Assembly: GCA_015178975.1 (NCBI GenBank)
Contig: WHVD01000018.1
Span: forward strand, 124,001 to 188,000
Source of the DNA: Hysterangium stoloniferum
Lineage: Eukaryota; Basidiomycota; Agaricomycetes; Hysterangiales; Hysterangiaceae
Length of the DNA stretch: 64,000 nt
Direction of reading: 5' to 3'
The translations under genes and the position numbers were made by a program. The notes below the pieces were generated by a model. The model had not been told where the DNA came from and ran no database searches. It was given only the letters and a program-made list of their open reading frames with translations. This document shows positions 1 through 10,677 of this stretch, piece after piece (position 1 is the stretch's first letter; each line of letters starts with the position of its first letter).

Positions 1-454
1 CCTAGCTTATCTGAGAAAGGATATTTTATCAGACAAGCTTGGCTAAACAATAACTATGTAAAATATACAATTTTTTATTAATATAATAAAGCTTGATAAT
101 TAACTTGATAATTTTTTTCGATAAAAACAAACTTTATTCAATGTTGTGACCAAACAAATGCGACATGAACAATGTAAATGTGTATTACAAAGCATGTGGG
201 TGCTGTCGCCTAATGTTGCCTAAGGTAACATTCCCACGTCAGAGTGGGTTTATAAGGTCACCCAATGAAGGTCTGCAGTGTATAGGTTCTGTAGTATAGT
301 TGTAATTTTAACTTTCTTTATGTATTTTTGTATTAGTTGCAAATACTCTCTAATCTCTCTTGGTAGCACATTCAATTCCCCATTTTAAACAATTATAATA
401 TTTACACTGCTGGGCTGATCCCCTGTAGGGGACACTTAAAATCCTTCTCAGTAA

Positions 455-564
455 GGTGAAATTTAGGAAGTGGATTTTGTTTGCCACAAAATTTCAAATT
501 GATTTCCTTATGAGGAAATTAATAGAATCTTGCAATGCACAAAATCCATTTCTTAAATTCTAAC
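455..564. repeat. Imperfect inverted repeat, MITE-like foldback
   Basis: The left arm (about 455-480) and the reverse complement of the right arm (about 539-564) share the core TGGATTTTGT and most flanking bases, giving roughly 25-bp imperfect arms about 110 bp end to end. A second, inner palindrome of the form TTTCC...GGAAA lies at about 505-521. The structure fits a degraded foldback or miniature inverted-repeat transposon, but I could not define a target-site duplication. Confidence 0.35.
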
Positions 565-745
565 AAAATTTGACATCCCTGCAAAGGATTTTGTGGTGTT
601 CCAAAAGTGGTTCACCCCAGCAGTGTTAGCAATGTATTCCGCTTGGGCGCCTAAAGTACATGTATTAAGCGGAATGGGGTCTAGACCCGTTCACATGGGT
701 GCCCGTCCACCATCACCTTGCTGTATGGACATCGGCAAATCCGGT

Positions 746-765
746 CCAGCAGGGAAACCTGCTGG
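746..765. repeat. Perfect 8-bp hairpin with GAAA loop
   Basis: The sequence CCAGCAGGGAAACCTGCTGG forms an 8-bp perfect stem closed by a GAAA tetraloop, of the stable GNRA class if transcribed. It lies in an otherwise unassigned GC-rich patch. Role unknown; it may be chance. Confidence 0.5.
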
Positions 766-1508
766 CCCCGGTACACGCTCCCAACCGTATACTACCCACT
801 GGGTCACCAAGATTCTCAGAGTTCGATGCACGCGTAGGTCGGCACGAATCGACTATCTTATCACTCCCTTTGGACCAGGCTCAGTAGTAGACTCCTAATC
901 AGTAATTCTGGATGGGCGAAACGGTCGGGGTAGCGGTATCCCCCTGATGAGAGCTCTCGTCGGTTCGAAACCGTTACTATCCCGTTTCACCTAGCCACCC
1001 TCTACACTAGCTGACAAAGTTCAATTTTCGGAGACAACTGTTTGCGGCGAGTGATAAGGTGGAGGTCCGCCCAGCGGCGCTTTGGTGGACGCTGGTGACC
1101 TTGCATTGTCAAGGTCACCTGGCTATTGTGGCACCTAAAGAAACAATGATTGGTGTGAAGCGAAATGTGTTGAATGATGCACATCTGCATGGCCAGTCTC
1201 AAGGCCTGCTCAGGGCCTGCTCTAAACTCTTAACTAAATCAGGCTTGATCAGCCGTTCGGCTAACCTGAGCGCCTGATCGGCCTGCTCAGGCTTGATTAG
1301 GGTTTTTAGATTTTTCTGACATAGATTGCACATTTAGCTACCGCCGAAGGACTATGTACAGCGGACCCCGTTGTATCCTAGTGGTCGTCTTTCTTTCTAT
1401 ATTCGAAACCGTATATGTAATTGGAATAAATTTTAGTACATAATTGTGTCATACCAAGAACTCATATACATGAACGTTTCCGTACATCGGATCATACACT
1501 ACCATCAT

Positions 1509-2435
1509 TCATACTAGCATGTTGTGGCCTTTTTTAATTCCCTCAAATGACGTCGACTGCTCCTGCTGGGTACCTGCATGTGAACTTGATGATGCATACA
1601 AGGTCGAACGATCATTAATGGTATGCAGTTCACATTCTTCCGACATTAATGACCTCCGCTTCCGATCGAAATCACGCAGATTAAGAACAAGACGTGGGCC
1701 CTGAGAGACACATATGATAACGTTTAATTTAAGTATAATAACTCACCACTACGCCAAGGCAAGTGTGTAACCATCTGTAGGACCGTTGTTCAGCTCGACA
1801 GACATTGGATAAGCACGATCTGCAATCAATTACTCACAATTGGGCCATAATTCCGACTCCACCAAATGAATCTATTGAAAATTGGATTACAAACCAAAGC
1901 AATAGCGCTGAAGAAGTACGAATCAGGGCTGTTATGCTTGTAATTAAGATCACTAACCAAAAACAGTGAAAAATGCCCAAGCACCATCCCTAACAAGAAC
2001 TTGTAATAGGGCACCACCGCTCATCCCCGTCGCAAAATACTTGTGTATCCACATGCCAATGAGGAGAAAGAACAGGATACTGTCATACGCAAGACCGAGT
2101 GTCCTTTATGACACATCTTACTTGGTCAGGCCATACGGTGTGGTATATTCTACATACCAGTAATACGGAAATTCCGTGGGTACATTGACTACAAAACAGG
2201 CAACGTTGCGGAATTTCGAAGGAACGCTCGACGGGATTGGTTTAAGCACGAATTGAGAGAGTAGAATCACCATAATGACGACGGCTGCCCCGTTAATTGC
2301 GAAAAATAAGACACACAAGGCAATAAGTAAGCCTTTGGGTCTTCCGTAAAATGCGTACACTAAACACATCAGTAAAGATAAACACTAATGGATTGTGACT
2401 GCTTACGTCGCAAAACGAGAAGCATTTCTACACCT
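1509..2435 (-). CDS. DUF6533-family membrane protein, multi-exon, 5' end unclear
   Basis: Reading the minus strand and splicing introns gives a DUF6533-type product, a basidiomycete integral membrane family of unknown function. Seen in order: a helix ending in LLVLRLYAFYGR (exon ending at 2407), a hydrophobic stretch and FPYYWYVEY (2359 to about 2122), AYDSILFFLLIG and LVRDGAWAFFTVF (about 2103-1958), then GPRLVLNLR and a polar tail ending at TGA 1509-1511. Introns inferred from GT-AG ends and frame agreement: 2360-2406, 1908-1957, 1775-1837 and 1701-1746 (46-63 bp). The junction near 2104-2130 is awkward, because the only candidate introns are 18-33 bp; it may be a lesion. The family's N-terminal WDY/GDEV block is not on this strand upstream, so the gene is probably 5'-broken. 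The family call is from memory of its motifs. Confidence 0.6.
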
Positions 2436-2881
2436 AAAAATATAGAATAACCTATTATGGTCTTGAACCATACAAACACTAAACAGCCAACAGCAGATAG
2501 AAGTATGTGGGTGGGTGGCTAGAGATGTACGAAAGAGGAGTTGCATACTATAAGTTCGCATTAGCAAAGCTCGGAAGAGAGTGGACGGCATAAAGCTCAC
2601 ATTGCAAGCACTAAATTCAGATATCGAACCTCAAAAAAAAGGAAAGAAGTAATACTCCATTTTCCCCTATGGTTGTAATGACGGGATTAAGTTCGTGTGC
2701 GGATGAAGGGTTAGGATGGCAACGCACTTCCATATTAACTCTACCTCTATGAGCGCTATTCAACAAATACTAGACAACATACAAAATTCACGACTTAGCT
2801 CGTCAAGACAACAACTCAAATAAAATATAGCTCTTGTAAGTGACTTGCCTTCTTGAATCCGAACTACTATTCATAAGTATT

Positions 2882-2974
2882 ATGAATACGCTGCCATACT
2901 TCATAGTGGCAGCAGCCACCTTTTTCTTCTGGGATTATTGTATTACATTCGGAGACGAGGTGACCAAAGTCTGA
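2882..2974 (+). pseudogene. DUF6533 N-terminal fragment, opposite strand
   Basis: Thirty codons on the plus strand read as the typical N-terminus of a DUF6533 protein: a hydrophobic helix followed by FFWDYCITFGDEVT, then a TGA. Downstream, at about 3090-3130, the words LDKIKIF and a frame-shifted LVR echo the next conserved block (tryptophan...K..F..RY) but are out of frame. The minus-strand DUF6533 gene next door lacks exactly this N-terminal block. The two pieces are therefore either divergent paralogues or two halves of one gene separated by an inversion. Confidence 0.5.
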
Positions 2975-3846
2975 TGGTGACGAACTCATTGTCCCTTTGT
3001 AAACATGAAGGAGATGGAGATGGTATTATATGTGTAGACGTAAGACATTTGTAGAATTGTCTTGGGTTTACATCAGCCTCCCAGGGAACGTCTTGATAAA
3101 ATCAAGATTTTTTCTGGTGAGACAGATATGAGACAAAGTCAATGCGCTGCTCCCTCCAGAGTGGGCGTCTGGACTATCTTCATCCATCTGCTGTGACAAT
3201 CCCGTGGGGACTCTGCTCAGCTAGCACAAGTCACAAGCTCACGCCGAGAGAATATCTCCAAAAATAAAAGAACAGGAGTCTTGCTATTGAACTCACATAA
3301 GGTATATTAGACACGTGTAAAAAATAATTTTAAACTACGAATAAAAATCCTACGGGACCCACCGTGTGACAACCGTCACGCACGCGTCCATGAATTTGTG
3401 CTTAATGAATTATCTTAGCACGGATGTCACAGGTGATTAACTGTTGAAATAGACTCTAGCGCTCTGGCATAATCAAGCTTGCATGACCATAGTAATCAGT
3501 GCCGCTTTACTCTACGTCAAGTTTACCATACCAAGCTGCACCGTACCTTAGAACACGTATATCATCGTCACAACCTAATACTAGTCGTAACATATTTAGC
3601 TACCGTACTTACAGCACAATACCTCAGTCGAACCACTATTTCGTGTCGACGAAGGTATGTTACCATTTCCTATCTCCAGTTAAACCAGTTTACTTAATGT
3701 ACCTTAGACTATTTCGTGTCGACTGAGACTATTTCTTACATTAACCGGGCTCTTGCTCTAAACCGGTGTTTTCAGGTTGGTTTTATATGTCATTTCAATC
3801 CTCGTTTGGTTTGCAGAATTTTAAATGTAAGAATGGGAGCCACTTT
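2975..3846. other. Unassigned sequence
   Basis: Apart from the weak DUF6533 echo at 3090-3130 I find nothing. Short overlapping frames at 3479-3726 and 3766-3957 have no recognisable motif. Confidence 0.4.
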
Positions 3847-5100
3847 TCATGCCCGGCGCTTCGCAATTATCAAATGCTGAAAGGCTGTCGTTATCAGCCT
3901 CACTCGTTTCTTTCTTTTAGTAGCAGTATGATACAAGATGAATGTGAGGCTCCCTAGGGAAGGGTGGGAAAGGATTGTATGGTCAAAGAGAAGTGCGCGG
4001 TAACAGTATGTGTATGTTGTATAAAGGAAACCGACCACAAGGAAAGTGGGGGGCGGAGTATATAGTGTACGTTGTTGAACTTGCAGGTTCGAAGTGTAGA
4101 ATGGGGAGATGTGGCCCAGTGATGCGAATACTCTCGAGTGGAGGGGCCGACGGAGACTTGGCGGCCAGGGGGTGAAGCCGGTTATGTGATATTTACTATT
4201 TCGACGTGATTTCATTGGTGCGGATTGGTGAGTTTGTAAGAGGCCAGAAAGGGTCGTGAGCATCCCGGCATAATGTGCACGAAGCGTGAATGCATCTGAG
4301 AAGGCGGTTTTGATGCCCTGCGGGCCGGCATTGGGCGGAATTGTTTCGACGGACAGAGTGTCCTGATGGGCGATGGGTGGCATGCAAGAAGAGCGGCTAA
4401 ACCCAAATCAAGAGTGTTGACACTTGTTGTACTGGGACAGATACGGGAAATGAAATAATCGCAGTGGTGGCCTAACAATGGCAAGGAGCGTACAAGGTTG
4501 ACTTTTCTGGAGCCGGGACAGTTTCGGGGTTACCGTTGAATTTGGTGTGTGTGAGGGTGCGGGAAAGTTCGTTTGGATCAAGGGTAACTTGGCGGCAGCT
4601 ATTAATTGTCTTCACACGTTCTTGGGTAAAACGTGCAGGACTAGGAAAATGAGATGGTTCAGTACTGGTTAGAGAGGTTGGAATGTAAAGCTAGCAGAAC
4701 GTATTGATGTCCAACAGACACGCTTGAGCCGGTGGGCGAAGAAGGCATGTGTGGCGTTGATGTGGAGGAGTTAGAGGTTTGATAGACAAGACGCTGTAGG
4801 AACCGTCTGACGGGATGAGGGACAATGAGCCTCTTTCGGCGTCCAGTATGGCAAAAGCATAATCCAGAGCAGGGAGAATATCATTATGCATGAGGTCGAT
4901 AAAAATGGTCTCCTATTTGACGTTGGGAGTGTTGATGCTTCTGGACCGCCTGGTTGGCAATGGAGCGGGTTCGACTGGGATGGGACAGTTGGTCGATTTC
5001 GTCGGGTTTCTTTTCACCGAACTTCATATATCGACGACAGGCTATAGACCAACTTGATGGACTACTGGTGTGTATCGTCCAGTGGTAAGCATTGGACACC
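3847..5100 (-). pseudogene. Degenerate minus-strand gene remnants, unrecognised
   Basis: Several minus-strand frames (4891-4691, 4484-4212, 4383-3847) are open for 60-180 codons in succession but in different frames. One contains the protein-like stretch LPALDYAFAILDAERGSLSL. This looks like a broken multi-exon gene downstream of the SETRRR-type start at 5401, but I do not recognise any domain. The distal part overlaps the left direct repeat. Confidence 0.3.
3883..3995. repeat. Direct repeat, left copy
   Basis: This block, from TGAAAGGCTGTC to GGTCAAAGAGAAG, recurs in the same orientation at 7199-7336. The right copy carries about 20 extra bases after CAGCCTCACTCG; otherwise the two match closely. 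The copies bracket 3.3 kb of minus-strand remnants. In the minus orientation the right copy lies just upstream of an ATG, so the repeat may be the duplicated 5' leader of a small gene family; LTRs are an alternative, but no TG...CA ends are evident. Confidence 0.6.
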
Positions 5101-5212
5101 CTTTCAGTTTGCCGACCTTGACCTCAGCTATAGGTTGGCTTGGTTCGGTTTGTGGCATCACTAACTTCTTGGCTTGTTTTGTCGGTGAGGCCTTGAAGGG
5201 TGTAGTGTACAT

Positions 5213-5401
5213 TTAAAAGGTTGTGTATTCAGTCTCAGCTTCAGTTTCAGGTTCTGAGGGCTTCGATGCAGTCGGGTTGGCCAATGTGGTTGTGGCGTCC
5301 GTGAAGGGATTGACAAGGAGAGGAGGTAGTTCAAGTTGAGGTCTCCTTCTTGTTTCCGATCGAGTGAGCAGTGGTGTCGGTGTAGATGGTGACCGAGGCA
5401 T
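5213..5401 (-). CDS. Hypothetical protein N-terminal exon, paralogue of 6877-7161
   Basis: Sixty-two codons from an ATG at 5401 include RSETRRRPQLELPPLLV and an acidic, threonine-rich tail. The same layout (P-S-T-x-T-P-L, then SETRRR, then Q-L-x-L-P-P, then L-V-x-P, then a T/E-rich tail) occurs from the ATG at 7161, so these are two copies of one protein N-terminus on the same strand 1.8 kb apart. Product and function are unknown. I start at the ATG aligned in both copies; the longer open frame upstream runs into simple-sequence repeats. Confidence 0.4.
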   Translation of the reverse strand: MPRSPSTPTPLLTRSETRRRPQLELPPLLVNPFTDATTTLANPTASKPSEPETEAETEYTTF

Positions 5402-5439
5402 AGTGGTGTAGTGGTGCGGTAGTGAGCGGCAGTGGTAGT

Positions 5440-5590
5440 GGTTATTGTGGTCGCTGTTGGCACTTACGGATGTAGTGGTGCGGTAACGGTAACGGTAGTT
5501 GTGGTCGCTGTTGGCACTTACGGATGCAGTGGTGCAGTAGCGGTAGCGGTAACGGTGGTGGTAGCGGTAACAGTGGTGGTAGTGGTTGCG
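5440..5590. repeat. Short minisatellite, ~50-bp unit plus GGTAACGGTA runs
   Basis: A unit beginning GTGGTCGCTGTTGGCACTTA recurs at about 5450 and 5501, followed by decaying GGTAGCGGTAACGG runs to about 5590. The unit carries few stops on either strand, which explains the overlapping long frames here. Confidence 0.7.
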
Positions 5591-6399
5591 AAAATGGTAA
5601 TACTGTCTCGGATGGTGTACAATGCCTTGGAAATATGAGGCAGTAGTTTGGAGATGCTGACAAGGTGGCTGAAGACTGTGAGGATACGTGGTCCATGGTC
5701 TAGAGGGAAACCGTCCTTGTTGAGATGCTGGGTATGTCGCTGATAAATGCTGTAATGCTGCACTATTTGGCTGTGGCAGTGGCGCTGCCGACCGATAAAA
5801 TGCAGGGTGGTGCAAAGGTGTTGCTTTGACATCTGAACTTAATATACCGGTACATCACGTTGGACCTTTTCGCGACCCATAATAGCGCAAGTGTCCAGGC
5901 CACGTTGTTCAAGATGGGTTAGGCGTTGATCGCAGAACATGAGCACATTTCTATAATATGTGTTTCCCAACAAGCACTACCTCCGTATTTATGCCGGTGA
6001 GCGCGTCGAGTGGACGCATAACGGTGACGGTAGCACGATGACATCATTGAATGTATTATAGTATGCCTAAAATGGAAGTAGCCTGGGAAACCTGCGGTGC
6101 ATGTAGATTGTATGGTGGATGTTGGAAGATATGCCGAAGGGTGGCGGATGTGATGTCAGACGCGCAAGTGCACTGAGGGTGGACAGACGTGATGAGTGTG
6201 GTGAAGTGCTGAGGATGTGCAGCAATGGGCTGTGTTGAGGCAATGAAACGGACGCAATTCCACACTGAAGTCGAGAGTAAGATGTTGCCAGGAATCTGAT
6301 TTCACGCTGGGTACAGCACTTTGCGGTGGAGAGCTAGGGCAAGCGACAGTGAAGGGGTTGCACATGTGGTGGCAGACTCAATGTGTGCGACGAAGTGTG

Positions 6400-6640
6400 G
6401 ACAGACACATCTCAGAGTTGAGCACAGACAATTGGGATTGTCACGGTTGGAGTGTCAAGGTGTTGACAGACACGATGGAGTGAAGAGATGTAACTAGGTG
6501 TAGACAGTCGCGGCGATCGGGCAAAGAGGACAAACGCGGTGACACGCCGAAGTGGGCCGACGCGACGATGCACCCAAGTGGAATGGGACAGATGCGACGG
6601 TGCGATTACGCGCTGAAGTGGAGAGGCAAATGCTGAAATG
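6400..6640. repeat. Degenerate tandem repeat, ~30-40 bp
   Basis: Variants of GACAGACGCGATGG...AAGTGG follow one another in this segment, for example near 6402, 6459, 6503, 6559 and 6586. The units are too diverged to give a clean period by eye. No gene is evident. Confidence 0.3.
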
Positions 6641-6876
6641 GATTATAATTGCTGCTCTGAAGAGCGATGCTATTGAGGTAACTCGAAGTGCTGAGTGGTA
6701 TGTTGCGTGTGGAGGGACTTAACAACTGTCTTACCAACGTAACCTGAACCTCCGTAAATGGAATGAGACCTTGTCCAAACGAGCTTGGGCCGTCTGGATG
6801 AGGGATTTCCAACCATATTGAGTATGCAATGTCGTCTATTTCTGCCATTATAGCTGAAGACTTAGAAATGGTGTGT

Positions 6877-7161
6877 TCAGCAGGCTGTTTGAAGGAGGAA
6901 CATGGTAGGCACTCTGCGTTTGTTTGGTTGGGTTTTTGACTGTCTGTTGTAGGTTGTAGGGTATAAATATGCCGTTAGGTGTTCGGTATCTGTATCTGTG
7001 TTGGTTTCTTTGAAATCCGATTCGGTTGGTGTGGTGGACTGTATAGTAACACTGGTGTTCGCGAGGGGGTCGACGAGGATAGGAGGTAGTCCAAGTTGGT
7101 GTCTCCTTCTCGTCTCTGAGGGAGTATGTAATGGTGTAGTTGTGGACGGTAACTGAGACAT
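6877..7161 (-). CDS. Hypothetical protein N-terminal region, second paralogue
   Basis: Ninety-four codons from the ATG at 7161 to a TGA at 6877. The sequence carries SETRRRHQLGLPPILVDP followed by a threonine/aspartate/glutamate-rich tract, and it aligns with the product starting at 5401. It lies directly downstream, on the minus strand, of the right direct repeat, so the leader and the coding start appear to have been duplicated together. A further minus-strand frame at 6848-6606 might be a later exon. Function unknown; no signal peptide or membrane helix seen. Confidence 0.4.
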   Translation of the reverse strand: MSQLPSTTTPLHTPSETRRRHQLGLPPILVDPLANTSVTIQSTTPTESDFKETNTDTDTEHLTAYLYPTTYNRQSKTQPNKRRVPTMFLLQTAC

Positions 7162-7198
7162 GGCGGGAAGATATTTCTCAGTCGATGTCAAAAAAAAG

Positions 7199-7336
7199 TG
7201 AAAGGCTGTCATTATCAGCCTCACTCGGTCAACACGGACAGGACTAAGTTTTCTTTCTTTTAGTAGCAGTATGATACAAGATGAATGTGAGGCTCCCTAG
7301 GGAAGGGTGGGAAAGGATTGTATGGTCAAAGAGAAG
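7199..7336. repeat. Direct repeat, right copy
   Basis: Second copy of the block at 3883-3995, carrying about 20 extra bases (GGTCAACACGGACAGGAC). It ends at GAGAAG, where it is immediately followed by the hairpin at 7337. Confidence 0.6.
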
Positions 7337-7358
7337 ATATCCTATCACTATAGGATAT
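7337..7358. repeat. Perfect 9-bp hairpin
   Basis: ATATCCTAT and ATAGGATAT form a perfect 9-bp stem around a CACT loop. A T-run (GGGGTTTTTT) follows. It sits exactly where similarity between the two direct repeats ends. Confidence 0.6.
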
Positions 7359-7385
7359 GGGGTTTTTTATATAGAGTCAAGGTGA

Positions 7386-7763
7386 ATGGGGTGGAAGAAC
7401 AAGGAACCGCATGATCAGGCACAGGGGTGCTACTTAACAATAAAGTGGTGGATCAATGAGTGGCTGATGGGAGAGGTTGGTGATGATGACCGCATGATCA
7501 GGCACAAGGGTGCTACTAAGTGGTGGAACAATGAGTGGTTGATGGGAGAGGTTGGTGATGACGTATGTGGTAAGGTGGCCAGGCTTACAAATGCCAACCT
7601 CGAAATCCTGCGAGGATCTGGACTAGGAATTAAGCAGATGGACTACGAGGAATTTGAACAAACGATCGTGGCTGAAGGAGAGGAGGTTGGGACAAGTATG
7701 CAAATGAGGCATCAATTTGAAGGGCCTGGGAGCGGATCAGGAGGATGCTGGGATGGTGTATGA
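7386..7763 (+). CDS. Unrecognised ORF with internal tandem duplication
   Basis: A 125-codon frame whose first half is a tandem duplication. A ~75-85 bp unit beginning CCGCATGATCAGGCACA occurs at about 7407 and again at about 7490, and it encodes the repeated word NEWLMGEVGDD. The C-terminal half is acidic and then glycine-rich. I recognise no domain. It may be a fragment of a transposon or simply open by chance. Confidence 0.25.
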   Translation: MGWKNKEPHDQAQGCYLTIKWWINEWLMGEVGDDDRMIRHKGATKWWNNEWLMGEVGDDVCGKVARLTNANLEILRGSGLGIKQMDYEEFEQTIVAEGEEVGTSMQMRHQFEGPGSGSGGCWDGV

Positions 7764-8504
7764 ATAGTTGGCAGCTACCCAGGTAATGCCCCATCGTAGA
7801 GGCGATAAGGCATGGGTTTTTCTGTACACTTTCGGCCCATTTCATTGATGTCTATCCACGCAGGAATTTCAACCGCTGTTTGATGATTGATATGGTGAAC
7901 ACGCCATATCTGTGGCATGTAGAAATTTTTCCGGGTCATTTGATCTATCTTGTTCCGTGGTCTTTGTAGGGAGCCAACTATAGGTCCCTGCAGCTTAATC
8001 CATGATTCTCAAATTGGTGCAATCAAACTTGTGTAATTGTATGATTACTAGTAATTTGTACTTGCCATATCTCAACCATATACTTTACCAAAAATGATTT
8101 TCTGGACAGTTCAACAGCTGTTTGAACCACAGGTGGATAGGAGTTGTGGCTGTCTGATGACATCTTCAAGAGAATTAGGACAAGGCAAAGGGGCTTTAGA
8201 ATGAAAGAGGGTAATCTAAGTCAATATTTGAACTGAAGAACTATAGCATACATGATGTGGCTTCTATACAAAAATGTAATGGATAATCAGAAGGCCAATC
8301 AAGGAAGCAAGAAGTTGTGACAGGTCAAGGGAAGCTATAAGGGCAACCTAGGCAGATGCTCTACACTCAAGTGGAGAACTGGTAAAGGAATCCAAAGTCA
8401 GATAGAAAACTATGTATATACATGACACAGACATACCTGGTGAAGGGGGATCCAAAGAGAAAACTCTAAGGAACCCTTTGCCAGGTGTTGCATGACACTG
8501 CAGA
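7764..8504. other. Unassigned AT-rich sequence
   Basis: No open frame, LTR end or terminal repeat is convincing here. The right edge is the 5' breakpoint of the A0 retroelement, between about 8505 and 8535. Confidence 0.4.
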
Positions 8505-10195
8505 ATCCTCATCACCATAAGCCTATCAGATGTAACCAGAATGATGAGACATTATGGGAGAACAAACCAGCGGAAAAGGCTGTCTTTCTCACTCATCACG
8601 AGTTAGTTGAACCAATTGGAACAATGGAAGAGGTCCCCCAAATGAAATGGGATCTGCACAACCTCCCCAGAAACAATGAAATTGATGAAGCAAACTTTAC
8701 TCTCTCGAATCCCCAATTGCGTATAGAAATCGACAAGAATTATGCTAAGGAACTTCACAATGGATATCAGAAAGATCCCACTTTCAGAAATCATTACGCT
8801 GCCGATCCCATTTCCCCAAACATGGTAGCTACCCCTTCACACTATTTCATTGGCAAGAATAAGCTATTGTTTTTTCGAGATTCAGACTGGAAAAGTTGAA
8901 TCTGTGTACCTAGCAGCATGACGTCAACTATACTCAAATTGATACACGAACAATCCCTTCGAAGGAGCTCATGCAGGCAGTCACAGACTCTTTCAGCTGA
9001 TGAAGGACTGGTTTTTCTGGCCAAGGATGTTGCAGGACTGTGACATATGCCAAAAAACTAAGGTTGATCATTCCGCCCGACCAGGAGCTCTTCAACCTGC
9101 AGAAGTACCCTTAAGGCCATTTGAGGTTGTCTCAATGGACCCAATTACTGGATTGTCACCTTCTGCAGAGGGTGCTTACTCTGCCATCTTTGTTGCTGTG
9201 GATAAACTCACACATTTCTTAATTTGTGAGCCCATGACCTTGGATTTATCCACAGAAGGATTCACATGAATATTTGTGAATAAAGTAGCTGCTCCCTTTG
9301 GCTTACCCTCAAGGATAATCTGTGATCGAGACAAGAGATGGACCTGTATGTTCTGGAGAGAGGTCTGCAAGGTATACGGCAGTCCCCTCATGGTATCCTC
9401 GTCCCATCATCCTTAAACTGATGGTCAAATGGAGAATGCCAATGCTATCATTGAGCAAATGCTCAGAGCATACTGTGCTTCTTCAAAAGAGGAATGGTCT
9501 AAATGGACTCAAGTGGTGGCCCATACCTACAATTTGACGGTTCAGAGTTCAATGAGCTACACACCAGCCTTTTGCTGATGGGATACTTACCGATGACCCC
9601 ATGGTTCCCAGAGTATTGTCGGATAGCCCCTTGGCCAACCAATGAATCTTAGAACTGGAGAACCATTGACAGTCAGTGCAAGATTCAATCGCATGAGCAC
9701 AAGAAATGCAAGCTCACAGCTACAATAAGAAAAGGAGATCGGTGGAAGATATCTCAGAAGGAGATTTGTTCTAATCAATCCTCATTCTCTCGAGCTCGTC
9801 GAAGCCAAAGGACCTGGGAAGAAACTCATACAAAGATGGATAGGACCGTTCGAAGTCTTGGAGAAGATCAATCCTCAAGTCTTTCAACTCTGCATTCCCT
9901 CAGAATATCAAATACATCCTGTGCTCAACCAAGACCATCTTAAAAAGTACCATTTCTCCCCCAAGGAATTTGGATCAAGGGCACTACTTGAAAATCCTTG
10001 GGAACTAGACTGTAACGACCAGGAGTATGTAGAGGTTATAGTGGGACACAAACAGCATTGAAATTGACTCCTTTTTCAAGTTTGATGGAAAGGATATGGA
10101 CCGGAAGAGGACACTTGGTTAAATGGCAATGACCTTCATAACACCCCCACTCTTCTCAGAGCTTACAAAACTATCTATCAAATCTAACAATTATT
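8492..10195 (+). pseudogene. pol: Integrase and chromodomain remnant of A0
   Basis: In several frames this reads as a Ty3/gypsy integrase: the N-terminal region (LTHHELVEP...GKNKLLFF), the zinc-binding half CDICQKTK, and a core with the three acidic residues still readable (SMDPITGL, CDRDKRW and the glutamate in NANAIIEQMLRAY). It continues into HPVLNQDHLKKYH and a C-terminal chromodomain-like segment ending KGYGPEEDTWL...LRAYKTIY. At least five nonsense or frame changes break it (for example near 8897, 9267, 9537 and 10059). Its value is that it keeps the catalytic core missing from the 11329-23542 copy. Confidence 0.8.
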
Positions 10196-10677
10196 TCATC
10201 TTTTCATGATGGAAACTCTGTTTATTACTTTTTAACTCTACCCTCCCTTATTCATTCCCCTCAGCCTTTCCTCAATAACCAAGTGGAGCTTAAAATTAAT
10301 ATAAAATATGTAAATTCGCTAAAGAAATTTTTATCCCTCTTTCTCTTCCCTCCATGTCAACCTCACGAGCCAGTACACTATGTCGCAGGAACAACAAACC
10401 AAACCCAGGCTCCCCAACTTCAAAAGAATACCGCGACCTCAAGTTATTGATACTTCTACCACATCATCTCGTACTGAAAATGTCGAGCACGGTACAGGTA
10501 ATCCTGGGATGTCATCATTGATGCACTCTACTTTGCAGGACAACATGACAGGAATTCCCACCAGTTCGGGGAGTGGGACTGTCTTTACTCCTTATACTCC
10601 TCTCCCCAGGCCCTGACTCCCCAACTTCAAAAGGATCCCTCAGCCCCAAGCGATGGTTCCTCCTTCCCCACCACCTC
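8505..10677 (+). mobile_element. Ty3/gypsy element A0, 5'-truncated, left part
   Basis: Plus-strand remnant of the A family (compare the better copy at 11329-23542). It starts abruptly in the linker between RNase H and integrase, runs through integrase and chromodomain, and reaches the first ~300 bp of ORF3, where element B is inserted at 10678. The remaining 3' end (end of ORF3, polypurine tract and LTR) appears to be the plus-strand fragment at 34369-35288. The middle of ORF3 (~1.9 kb) is missing, so a deletion followed or accompanied the insertion of B. Confidence 0.75.
10380..10616 (+). pseudogene. ORF3 start of A0, truncated
   Basis: Seventy-eight codons beginning MSQEQQTKPRLPNFKRIPRP. 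They align with the first part of the 348-codon ORF3 at 13410-14456 (MSQEQQPKPKFPNFKRVP). A TGA ends it, but similarity continues to 10677, where the LTR of element B begins. The domain is proline/serine/threonine-rich with no recognisable fold. Confidence 0.65.

Larger units (their letters stand above)
1..1508. other. Unassigned intergenic sequence
   Basis: I see no gene here. The first ~600 bases are AT-rich. From about 593 to 1000 the sequence turns GC-rich and contains short palindromes, with a perfect hairpin at 746-765. Around 1200-1300 a short motif of the type GGCCTGCTCAGG / AGGCTTGATCAGC recurs several times. Short open frames of 60-100 codons at 593-898 and 1059-1277 show no recognisable motif and overlap in several frames, so I do not call them genes. 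Confidence 0.4.

Noticed and set aside
905..990. tRNA-like segment with CGGTTCGAAACCG resembling a T-arm
   Set aside because: I could not fold a 7-bp acceptor, D-arm or anticodon arm around it; the T-stem itself has a mismatch. A tRNA-derived SINE is possible but not supported.
5432..5832. Long overlapping open frames on both strands
   Set aside because: They arise from stop-poor GGTAACGGTA-type simple repeats; only the aligned SETRRR start at 5401 is retained as a possible exon.
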